Shown in pieces: positions 1 through 7,522 of a DNA stretch of 25,101 nt (its first letter is position 1; each line of letters opens with the position of its first letter). The notes under the pieces are model-generated. The model was given only the letters and a program-made list of their open reading frames with translations. It was not told the DNA's origin and made no database searches. The DNA is taken from NCBI GenBank assembly GCA_027083475.1, contig JALWON010000097.1, positions 1-25,101 on the forward strand, in the 5' to 3' direction. The stretch comes from Sulfurimonas sp. GTDB taxonomy: Bacteria > Campylobacterota > Campylobacteria > Campylobacterales > Sulfurimonadaceae. The position numbers were made by a program, and so were the translations under genes.

Positions 1-26
1 TTTTATAAGTTGTTTGGTAAAATGAG

Positions 27-46
27 TATAATTAAATTAAATGGAG
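27..46 (+). promoter_or_regulatory. Candidate promoter -10 box and ribosome binding site for the fusion-protein gene
   Basis: A perfect TATAAT lies at 27-32 and a GGAG Shine-Dalgarno at 43-46, ten bases before the ATG at 57. The predicted leader is only about 17 bases. No -35 match is evident, as is usual for sigma70 promoters of Campylobacterota. This suggests the gene has its own promoter, although only 26 bases upstream of the box are visible. Confidence 0.5.
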
Positions 47-56
47 TTTTCAAACT

Positions 57-1052
57 ATGAAACTATCGGACATACTATTCCCTTTTCTACTCACTTTTCT
101 TTTTTTTAGTGGTTGTGCAAAATCCAATGCTGAAAAACAAGTTGAAAAAAAAGATGATAATGTTAGTATTCGAATAGAAGGTTCTACATTTGCTTCACAA
201 ACACAAATGCTTATTTCATCTGTTCCAGGTTATGTTAAAAATGTTTTTGTAAAAGATGGAGACAGGGTCAATAAAGGTGATCTTATTTTTACACTAGATA
301 AAGAGCTAATACAACTCGATATAGATACTTTAAAAGAGGATATTGCATCACTTGAACGTATCCGTAACCATAAAACAGCAAGAAAAACAGTTGAAAGAAA
401 TATCCCTGCTATCAATTTAGCTGCCATTGAGTTACGAAAAATAGCTTATTTAAAATCAAAAGGCTATATTCACTCTTTTGAAGAGAATCAATTTAAGAAA
501 AACTATATCAATGCAGTTTATGATGGTACGAATGCAGGAGTACAAGACAACTACGAAAGAAACCAAAATGTTGGCAGAGATATAGCACGAAAAAGAGCAA
601 AACTGAAAAAACTTCAGTACAATCTCGAACATGCTGATGGACATGCACCCATCTCTGGTTATATTACAAAACTCAATGTAAATATCAGAGAGCATATACA
701 AGAAAATCAAAAAATATGTAAAATTGTAGATATTGATACTGTTGTTGTACGTGCTGGATTTGCAACAGGTTTACTTCCTTATATTAAAAAAGGTGGAGAA
801 GTTGAAATCACATTTATGACAGTTCCTTCTTATAAGGTAAAAACAAAAATTACAAAAGTGAATCCTATGGTTGATAATGATTTCAACAATATGACAATTG
901 AAATGAAAGTACCAAACAACAACTACATTCTGCAAGAAGGAACACGTACACTCGTACATGTAGCCTTATCTGAAAAAGGTCAAAAATCTATCAAAGAGTA
1001 CTTCAGACAAAATGACAAAGATAGAATTGTTCAAATAAGTTCTGAAATCTAA
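57..1052 (+). CDS. HlyD/AcrA-type periplasmic adaptor (membrane fusion) lipoprotein
   Basis: The 331-residue protein starts with a lipoprotein signal peptide; a lipobox-like F-S-G-C ends at Cys20, the predicted lipidation site. Residues about 45-90 form the first half of a biotinyl-lipoyl barrel (PGYVKNVFVKDGDRVNKG), followed by a helical hairpin of about 85-190. The second lipoyl half starts near 192 (HAPISGYITKLNV), and a beta-barrel region runs to the C-terminus. Members of this family bridge inner-membrane transporters (RND, ABC or MFS) to TolC-type outer-membrane channels. No inner-membrane pump gene is visible; one could lie left of the window. The gene converges on the exopolysaccharide operon, whose first gene is TolC-like, so pairing with that channel is possible but inferred. 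The adaptor family assignment is secure; the partner and substrate are not known. Confidence 0.85.
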   Translation: MKLSDILFPFLLTFLFFSGCAKSNAEKQVEKKDDNVSIRIEGSTFASQTQMLISSVPGYVKNVFVKDGDRVNKGDLIFTLDKELIQLDIDTLKEDIASLERIRNHKTARKTVERNIPAINLAAIELRKIAYLKSKGYIHSFEENQFKKNYINAVYDGTNAGVQDNYERNQNVGRDIARKRAKLKKLQYNLEHADGHAPISGYITKLNVNIREHIQENQKICKIVDIDTVVVRAGFATGLLPYIKKGGEVEITFMTVPSYKVKTKITKVNPMVDNDFNNMTIEMKVPNNNYILQEGTRTLVHVALSEKGQKSIKEYFRQNDKDRIVQISSEI

Positions 1053-2455
1053 TACAAAAAGACTCTTCCTAAAGGAAGACTCTTTTGTGTAAAGATATTT
1101 TTCTCAAAATTGAGTTCAATCACTACTCCTTCATCACTATTTACAAGCCACTTTTTATTGTAAGCATCATAAACTTTATCTTTTTTTGGAAGAAACTTTG
1201 AAAAAACTTTAATAAATTTTTTTGTTTTATAGGCACTAGAAACGAGTACAAAACCTTTTTCAAAAAAACGAATATATCCATGCAATGCAGTTAACTTTTG
1301 ATATGTTTTTCCAAGAGGTTTACCAAGATTATAAAAGTATATTTCATCTCTCTCAAGTACTCTGTTCTGTTGTACTTCACCATAAACTATACTCGCTGTA
1401 AGTTTTCCCATAGCATAACCATAATAGATAGCATTTTTAGGTTTAACAGTTTTATATTTTTTTGAAGCAATTTTGATGTACTTCGGTGCTAGATAATTCA
1501 TATAAATAAAATTTTTAAATCCATCTTTTTCATACTTTTTTTTATAAGAATCAAGTAAATTTAAAAAAGACAAAGAGTCATCTATTGTTTGAGAATTTGC
1601 ATATATTGGGTAGTAACGAGTGATATCTGTTCCCTTAACATTTTTACCATCTATTTGCATTGATTCTTGAAATTTTTCTACTGTAGTAATATAACTCTCA
1701 GTCATGTCATAATCTACTGATGCGAGTAACATATCATCCCTAAAAGCTTGATTTGTTACAATGAAAACACCTCGATTATGCAAGGCAGTATAAAATTTTT
1801 GCACTTGTTCACGATAACTCTGTTGTGAATAATGAGTTATCACAAAATCATACATCATTTTATTTTCAGGTTCACTCAAAAACTTACTAGAGGCCCAATC
1901 AAAAAAAACACCATTATAAGCTTTTTCTCTCAGATCTGAAACAAGGTTTTCTACTCGTAAATTCAATGTATCAACATCAAAATAATTATAATAATAATCT
2001 TTACACCATGTATAAGCATTACGTTTACAATGCACAAAAGGTCCTTGTGGATTCAAAGTCGTACGTGTTTTCTCTGTAAGAAGCTGTTGAACAAAAGCTC
2101 TATTGCCTCCGCTTGTGTAGTAATAAAATGCAGGCATCCAGTCATAAGCTATATGATACTTACTCTTAAGAACACCTTTCTCTTTTAACACATTTGGAGT
2201 GATATCTGCATCATTTACCCCACCTACCTGAACTATACGAAACTTTTCTATCCAAGTTCTATCATAATCTTTACTAAAAGGTACACCTGTTGCATATTCA
2301 CCTTTAATATACTCTATTGAACCTTCTGTAGTACTTACTTTAAAATCTATAGCATTCACCAAGCGAGAATTTTCTAATAATTCTGTAGCAAAAGTACTCT
2401 GTATAAAAAGTATAGAGAAAGCATACACAGAGATAGGCTTAAAATATAAAGACAT
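1049..2455 (-). CDS. Secreted GH114-like (PelA hydrolase-type) putative glycoside hydrolase
   Basis: From the ATG at 2455 this is a 468-residue exported protein with a signal peptide ending near FIQSTFA. A longer in-frame TTG start at 2503 would put 16 residues before the signal sequence and overlap the upstream gene by 44 bases, so I reject it. The fold looks like the TIM-barrel of GH114/endo-alpha-1,4-polygalactosaminidases and of the PelA N-terminal domain. It has the block NGVFFDWASS with Asp186, the strand VTNQAFR near 234-239, and DYDMTES with Glu253; Asp186 and Glu253 are the likely catalytic pair. Pseudomonas PelA (~950 residues) also carries a deacetylase domain, which is absent here. 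As the last operon gene it may trim the polymer or release it from the cell. No clear Shine-Dalgarno is seen, so translation is probably coupled to the upstream gene. Substrate specificity is inferred. Confidence 0.7.
   Translation of the reverse strand: MSLYFKPISVYAFSILFIQSTFATELLENSRLVNAIDFKVSTTEGSIEYIKGEYATGVPFSKDYDRTWIEKFRIVQVGGVNDADITPNVLKEKGVLKSKYHIAYDWMPAFYYYTSGGNRAFVQQLLTEKTRTTLNPQGPFVHCKRNAYTWCKDYYYNYFDVDTLNLRVENLVSDLREKAYNGVFFDWASSKFLSEPENKMMYDFVITHYSQQSYREQVQKFYTALHNRGVFIVTNQAFRDDMLLASVDYDMTESYITTVEKFQESMQIDGKNVKGTDITRYYPIYANSQTIDDSLSFLNLLDSYKKKYEKDGFKNFIYMNYLAPKYIKIASKKYKTVKPKNAIYYGYAMGKLTASIVYGEVQQNRVLERDEIYFYNLGKPLGKTYQKLTALHGYIRFFEKGFVLVSSAYKTKKFIKVFSKFLPKKDKVYDAYNKKWLVNSDEGVVIELNFEKNIFTQKSLPLGRVFLY
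1057..1086. terminator. Bidirectional intrinsic terminator between convergent genes
   Basis: An inverted repeat pairs 1057-1069 with 1074-1086: AAAAGA-C-TCTTCC, loop TAAA, GGAAGA-C-TCTTTT. That gives twelve base pairs with one C:C mismatch. T-runs follow on both strands, so it can terminate both the adaptor gene (+) and the exopolysaccharide operon (-). It lies inside the last codons of the hydrolase gene on the minus strand, so the operon's terminator is partly coding sequence. Confidence 0.7.
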
Positions 2456-2459
2456 ATAA

Positions 2460-2906
2460 TTAAATCTGAAAATATTTTTGTGGAATGATAGACTTAGAAG
2501 CAAGGTATCTATAAAAATCAGTATTATAAATAATATGTTTACTTACAAAATATCCATAAAGGAAACTCAAAGGAAGAGAGAGTGTTTTTACAACAAGTAA
2601 ATTTGTAATATAAGACTTTAAAATTACAATAAGTCCTAAAGCAAGTGAATTCCCAATAATAACAGCTATCCAAAAAACAAACATTTTAATTATCAGTAAC
2701 TTTTTTTCTTTAATGCTAAATGTATAAAAGAAATTCATATAAAATTGAAAAATATTGGATAATAAAAATCCAAAAGAGACCGCAATCATATAGTTCATTG
2801 CGAATCCTTGATAGAGTGTATACATTGTAACATAATCAATACCCACAGTTAAAATACCGACTATAAGGTATTTAACAATTCGAGTATTGATTATTCTTTG
2901 TAACAT
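2460..2906 (-). CDS. GtrA-family polyprenyl-phosphate-sugar flippase
   Basis: A 148-residue protein with four predicted membrane helices (about 12-30, 36-58, 73-95 and 102-122). It has the GtrA-family pattern: RIVKYLIVGILTVGIDYVTMY at the start, then a polar stretch FQFYMNFFYTF after helix 2 and a C-terminal YGYFVSKHIIY. GtrA proteins are thought to move undecaprenyl-phosphate-linked monosaccharides across the inner membrane. The gene starts five bases after the upstream GT2 gene ends, matching the usual GtrB-GtrA pairing. A GAGG motif directly abuts the ATG, with no normal spacer, so translational coupling is likely. The family call is strong; the sugar is unknown. Confidence 0.85.
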   Translation of the reverse strand: MLQRIINTRIVKYLIVGILTVGIDYVTMYTLYQGFAMNYMIAVSFGFLLSNIFQFYMNFFYTFSIKEKKLLIIKMFVFWIAVIIGNSLALGLIVILKSYITNLLVVKTLSLPLSFLYGYFVSKHIIYNTDFYRYLASKSIIPQKYFQI

Positions 2907-2911
2907 CCTCG

Positions 2912-3865
2912 TTACATCTCATTCATTTTTTTCAATAATGCAATTTTAATATCTAAATCTTTTTCTGGCTCTGCTTTCATGTCAATACTTAAAAACTGCA
3001 GTAAAAATTGAATTCCTAAAATAATAGATAAAGCAGTAATAAGTTCTCCACTATCAGAACTTATCACACCATAAATAATACCAAAAAGAAGCAACGGCAA
3101 TCCAATAGTAAGATATAAAGAACCTGCATTAAAGTCATATATAAAATACTCCAATTTAAGACGCTTTATAAAACCCTTAAGTAATTTCATAGGAAAATCC
3201 ATAATTACTTTTTTAATACTTAAAGAGCTCTCTTCATCTCCATACTGTGCTGGCATCGATACATCTTTTGTAACAGCACCTACAATATTGAGGTTAATCA
3301 GCATATCACTCTCAAAGAAGTAACGTTTATCTAAACTATCTAAAGGTAAATCTTGCAGGGCAAATCTATAGATAGCTGTATACCCATTTGTTGGGTCCAT
3401 AATCGTCCAGTACCCACTTGCCGTTTTAACAAGAAAAGAGAGTACACTATTACCAAAAAGTCTCACACTTGGCATTGATTTAAGTGCTTCTGCATCTCTA
3501 AATCTATTTCCTTTCGTATAATCTGCTCGGTTTTCAATAAGAGGTTTTAAAAGTGGTAACATTAAATTGGGATCCATCTGTCCATCACCATCAACTTTCA
3601 CAACAATATCTGCTTCAAGTTCAAGAGCTTTTTTATATCCACTCACCATAGCACCACCAACACCCTGATTCACTTCGTGTCGAACAATATGGACCTTATC
3701 CATGCCTTCAACCACCGTATAGGACTCATCAGGACATTTGTCATCCACAACAATAATATCATTTACATATTCAGGCAATGTTAGAACAACATCTTTTAAA
3801 AATGGTTTTACCCTATAACTCGGTATAACAACTGCAATATTTATACTGTGTAATTTATCAATCAT
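2912..3865 (-). CDS. GT2 polyprenyl-phosphate glycosyltransferase (GtrB/DPM1-like)
   Basis: The 317-residue protein begins with a GT-A glycosyltransferase family 2 domain. It has IAVVIPSYR near 10-18, a nucleotide-binding IIVVDDKCPD, NQGVGGAMVSGY, and the metal-binding DGDGQMDP near residues 92-99. ESDM near 190 fits the acceptor-side motif. Two C-terminal membrane helices follow (about 242-262 and 268-288), as in GtrB-type enzymes that load a sugar from an NDP-sugar onto undecaprenyl phosphate at the cytoplasmic face. It overlaps the HD-GYP gene by eight bases and is followed by gtrA. Together with the polytopic protein encoded upstream it could supply a periplasmic sugar decoration of the exopolymer; that pathway is inferred. 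The ATG at 3865 has a GGGA upstream. Confidence 0.85.
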   Translation of the reverse strand: MIDKLHSINIAVVIPSYRVKPFLKDVVLTLPEYVNDIIVVDDKCPDESYTVVEGMDKVHIVRHEVNQGVGGAMVSGYKKALELEADIVVKVDGDGQMDPNLMLPLLKPLIENRADYTKGNRFRDAEALKSMPSVRLFGNSVLSFLVKTASGYWTIMDPTNGYTAIYRFALQDLPLDSLDKRYFFESDMLINLNIVGAVTKDVSMPAQYGDEESSLSIKKVIMDFPMKLLKGFIKRLKLEYFIYDFNAGSLYLTIGLPLLLFGIIYGVISSDSGELITALSIILGIQFLLQFLSIDMKAEPEKDLDIKIALLKKMNEM

Positions 3866-5363
3866 CTTTTTCCCACTTCGATTTTATTTTTACAATTTTA
3901 TTGTTTAAAGATTTCTCTACATCTAAAAATGCATCAACTACTACCGATGCAAACATTTTATCCCGCATCTTATCAATCTCGACCAAAGCCTCTTCATGTG
4001 TTTTTCCTTTTCTATACGATCTATCACCACATATACCTGTATAGAACTCTCCAAGTGCCACAATTTGTGCATTTAAAGGAATTTCTGAATCTTTTAAACC
4101 AAAAGGATACCCTTTTCCATCGAAACGCTCATGGTGATACTTAATAATATCTGTAATTGGGTATATATGAGAAATAGGCTCTACAACTATACTTCCTATT
4201 AAAGGATGTTCCTTAATAAGATTCATCTCAGCATCATCAATATTATCTTTTTCTAACACAGTAAAGACATCACCAACCATTCCAATATCATGCAAATATG
4301 CACCTAAAGAGATAGCGTCAATTGCATCTTCTCCTAAGAAAAGAGATTTCGCAATTTCCACAGAGATAGTTTGTACCATCAATGAATGGTCTCGATAGTA
4401 AGCATTCCCTATTTCCATACCTTCGTTCGTAAATTTCAGCAAATCAAGGTAGTTTTTCACCATCTCACTTTTACCATCAATATTGACTAAAAAAGAACCT
4501 GCCATATCAAGAAACGATCCAATATGTATCATTTTCTCTCTGTCTAACTCTTTATCATCATAAAACTCTAATTTGTAAGGTGTATTTCTAATATAAAATA
4601 CTTTTTGGATTGGATGCGTACCATTATCTAAGTACTCATATACAGTTTCATCTGCTTTTGTTAAAAGTTTTGCACCCTTTGCATCTGTAATTTTCATGAT
4701 TAAGGCAACAAAGAACTTAAAGAACTGAGTGTTATCCATCTGTAATTTCATTAAAGATGTGGAAGTGTTTTTACTCATATTCAGGAGTGTGTCTGCACCT
4801 TTTGCTTTAAAATTGTTAGCAATAGCCCCATAATACCCTAAAACCGAATCCAAAAATCCAGCATATTTCTGTCTATCGAGGTTATGACGTGTAAAGAGCA
4901 TAAGCATATAATTTTTATCTTCACTCACAAATTGTTCAACAATGTAACGACCACTTTTGGCTTGCGTTTTCATTTCACGTTTTCCAACTCGCAAGGAAGC
5001 CGAAACATCTTTATTGTCTCCAATATTTGATTCTACTTGAATATATGTGTCACCACGTAATTCATATAAAACCATATAAGTGGCTTTGAGCATAGCAGTA
5101 CTCTGTAAAATTCCACTTCCAACACTCTTTATATCTTTTTGTGAAGTCACTGCTTTAAGATTTTGACTTATCTCTTGTGCTTCAACTTTTTGTGCAATAC
5201 TTCGTCTAAAATAACGCATAGCGACAAGAAACATTCCAACAAATAAAATAAAAAATATCCACCAAAATTGTGAAAAGAAATCATTGATTAAATTTGCAAC
5301 GAAAGCAATTTGGTCAGGCAAGGTATAGTTAAAATAGTACCTACTTTTTTCAAAAATTGTCAA
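3858..5363 (-). CDS. Membrane-anchored GAF-like/HD-GYP protein with altered active site
   Basis: A 501-residue protein with one membrane helix (about 33-50), a cytoplasmic region holding one or two GAF-like folds (about 65-185 and 195-300), and a C-terminal HD-GYP domain from about 310. HD-GYP domains usually hydrolyse cyclic-di-GMP. Metal-site residues visible are His326, His358-Asp359, His386 and His410-His411, with the signature HHERFDGKGYP. Two conserved positions differ: the Lys of HDIGK is Met362, and the Asp of the usual ADxxDA segment is Glu439 (GEFYTG). It may be a weak phosphodiesterase or a ligand-sensing domain. It sits where a Pel system needs a c-di-GMP-linked inner-membrane regulator, and no PelD is present. 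The start is TTG, overlapping the upstream stop as TTGA and preceded by a strong AAGGAAG. Confidence 0.8.
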   Translation of the reverse strand: MTIFEKSRYYFNYTLPDQIAFVANLINDFFSQFWWIFFILFVGMFLVAMRYFRRSIAQKVEAQEISQNLKAVTSQKDIKSVGSGILQSTAMLKATYMVLYELRGDTYIQVESNIGDNKDVSASLRVGKREMKTQAKSGRYIVEQFVSEDKNYMLMLFTRHNLDRQKYAGFLDSVLGYYGAIANNFKAKGADTLLNMSKNTSTSLMKLQMDNTQFFKFFVALIMKITDAKGAKLLTKADETVYEYLDNGTHPIQKVFYIRNTPYKLEFYDDKELDREKMIHIGSFLDMAGSFLVNIDGKSEMVKNYLDLLKFTNEGMEIGNAYYRDHSLMVQTISVEIAKSLFLGEDAIDAISLGAYLHDIGMVGDVFTVLEKDNIDDAEMNLIKEHPLIGSIVVEPISHIYPITDIIKYHHERFDGKGYPFGLKDSEIPLNAQIVALGEFYTGICGDRSYRKGKTHEEALVEIDKMRDKMFASVVVDAFLDVEKSLNNKIVKIKSKWEKDD

Positions 5364-7516
5364 TTTTTCTTCCTTAATGATTCAATGTATTCATGATTAT
5401 CAATCTCATAAACAGTAATCGTCTTCGTCTTATAATATACCTTAACATTCTTATGATTATGCTGATACATCACAACCCAAGCTTTTAAATTTGCCTGAAT
5501 GTTACCTCTCCACCTATAATACCACTGTCCAAGTCCTCTATAGGCATTTTTTGCATTTTCTGTAAAGATAAATACTTTTTCAGTCGGAATTTCAAGGTAT
5601 TTCGCCTCTGGAGAGTACTTCATAAGAAAGTTTTGTGCATTAATGTGATACCCCTTATTTCTAATTTTTGCAAAACTTTGTACATAAGCAACACCACTCC
5701 AGCTAAAAGGTCGATTTTCACTATTAATCTTTAATATCGCTGCTGGAATAGAGGTGTATTGCACCATATTGATATTTCGCCAAAATTTTGCAGTGTTATA
5801 GTGCTTTGGAAGTGCAAAAACGAATACAACAAAAATCACATACATTGAAACAAGCATAATTCTTTTCGCATGTTTTTTAAAAAGAAAAAAGACTGGTTTA
5901 TAGTAATAAAAATAAAAATAAAAAGAGAGTAAAATCGTTAATGCAAAAAATAAATACTCCGCCAAACGCCCCTGCCTCGAGAGAACAATAGTACCTGCAT
6001 GGGGTCCAAAATAAGCAAAAAATACACCTGCGACATAAAAAAGCATAGCAAAATTTAAAAACTTATTTTTAGAAAATGCAGCACGAACAAAACCTAAAAT
6101 CAAAAGAACAAAATAACTTAAATGCAAATAGGTAAAATCAATAATAGATACAGATTGAAACCCTGCTTTTACGGTGTGTGCCAACCCTCTTGTTCCTATC
6201 ATCTCATCCAAAAATGGTGCAGCTGCCCCAACCTCCGGAGGAACACCATATTTTATCATAGAGAGTGTCCACAAACTTCCAAGAATTGCAGATGCAACAA
6301 TAACTTTAATCAAATTCAGTAATAATTTTGTCTGATATTTACCCGTCACAATAGCAGCTATTGCTATTAATAAACTTACGGCTACAAGGACGATTGCCCC
6401 TCCCGCGTGAAATATAAATACCAAAAAAATTGTTAAAGTATACATGAGTAAGTATATATTCGCTCGTGTTTGTAAAAGTCTTGTAAAGAAGTATGTATTT
6501 AACAAAACAAATATGGAAGTATGTTCATACGCAAGACTCGACATAAATCTATTATAAGGCTGGTATCCAATTTTTTTTCCATTGAGTAAAACATCATGTG
6601 CATCTGGATAGTAAAATGTAAATCCAAACAAATGCTTAATCGCTGGATAATCAGTCACAACAACTGTCCCTAGAACACTATCTGCAACGGGTGACATAAA
6701 AATCATACCAAAGACCATCACAGAGAAAAGGGCTACATACTTAGAAGTGAATTTTTCTACAACAAAATAGAGTGAAAAGAAAAGTAATAACCATAAAATA
6801 ATTGGATAGAGGGTAAATAATATTACCTGGTCAATATTAGTAATTAATCCAACAAAAAAGACAATAACAGGCATACCATAAAAGTAAGCCCCAAAAGTCT
6901 TGTTATCAGCATATAAAATATTTTTCTGAATAGAACCAACCCACTCAATATACTGTGAAGTATCTGATGCCGGGTCTGAGTAACTATACATTCCTTTCAA
7001 CATTAATGTTACTAATATATATGTAAACACAGAAAGAAAAAGAACTTTTTCTGCTACATTATAAAATGTAAAAGATTTTTGAAAACTGAAGTATCGTGTT
7101 TTCATTGCATAGATTGTTTTGTTGAGGAAGATTTGTGGATGATCGAGAGTATCAAAAATCCAAAGCAGGATTGTTTTTTTTAAATTGACTAAGTACTCAA
7201 GGGGACTACGTTTATAATACCATTTCAAAAAAGCAAGTTTCGTTGCAAAAAGTGCAATAGCAAAAATCAAAATACTAAATATTTTCATCAATACTAAACT
7301 TGGAATGACAATTTCTATGTATGTAATCATAAAAACGGCATTATAAACAACTTTTTGCATGCCACTACCAGTATGTTCTTGTGGAAATATTAGTTTAGGT
7401 AGCCATATAAAAGCAACATAACCCATAATTAATATTTTCAATATGTACCAAATATTATTTTGGTACAGTTGAAAAAGAACACTTAAATCTATATAGTAAA
7501 ATCCCTGGTAGTACAT
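5360..7516 (-). CDS. Large polytopic membrane protein, possible GT-C-type transferase
   Basis: I do not recognise this 718-residue protein by family. It has many predicted membrane helices (roughly 12) and ends in a soluble C-terminal tail of about 130 residues (from about 590). A loop just after a helix carries the acidic stretch SYSDPASDTSQYIEW (about 178-192), and a later loop has YNRFMSSLAYEHTS. Acidic residues in the first large outer loop and a periplasmic C-terminal domain are features of GT-C glycosyltransferases (ArnT, PMT and O-antigen glucosyltransferase types), which use polyprenyl-phosphate sugars. The GT2 and GtrA genes downstream would supply exactly such a donor. A polymerase or ligase role is an alternative. 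Family and function are inference; only the membrane topology and operon position are clear. Confidence 0.55.
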   Translation of the reverse strand: MYYQGFYYIDLSVLFQLYQNNIWYILKILIMGYVAFIWLPKLIFPQEHTGSGMQKVVYNAVFMITYIEIVIPSLVLMKIFSILIFAIALFATKLAFLKWYYKRSPLEYLVNLKKTILLWIFDTLDHPQIFLNKTIYAMKTRYFSFQKSFTFYNVAEKVLFLSVFTYILVTLMLKGMYSYSDPASDTSQYIEWVGSIQKNILYADNKTFGAYFYGMPVIVFFVGLITNIDQVILFTLYPIILWLLLFFSLYFVVEKFTSKYVALFSVMVFGMIFMSPVADSVLGTVVVTDYPAIKHLFGFTFYYPDAHDVLLNGKKIGYQPYNRFMSSLAYEHTSIFVLLNTYFFTRLLQTRANIYLLMYTLTIFLVFIFHAGGAIVLVAVSLLIAIAAIVTGKYQTKLLLNLIKVIVASAILGSLWTLSMIKYGVPPEVGAAAPFLDEMIGTRGLAHTVKAGFQSVSIIDFTYLHLSYFVLLILGFVRAAFSKNKFLNFAMLFYVAGVFFAYFGPHAGTIVLSRQGRLAEYLFFALTILLSFYFYFYYYKPVFFLFKKHAKRIMLVSMYVIFVVFVFALPKHYNTAKFWRNINMVQYTSIPAAILKINSENRPFSWSGVAYVQSFAKIRNKGYHINAQNFLMKYSPEAKYLEIPTEKVFIFTENAKNAYRGLGQWYYRWRGNIQANLKAWVVMYQHNHKNVKVYYKTKTITVYEIDNHEYIESLRKKN

Positions 7517-7522
7517 ATGAGC

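Noticed and set aside
456..959. Open frames antisense to the fusion-protein gene
   Set aside because: They are opposite a complete family-assigned gene, have Cys/Ile/Phe-rich composition typical of antisense frames in AT-rich DNA, and lack ribosome binding sites.
2456..2503. Longer TTG start for the GH114-like gene
   Set aside because: It adds 16 residues ahead of a normal signal peptide and overlaps gtrA by 44 bases without a ribosome binding site.
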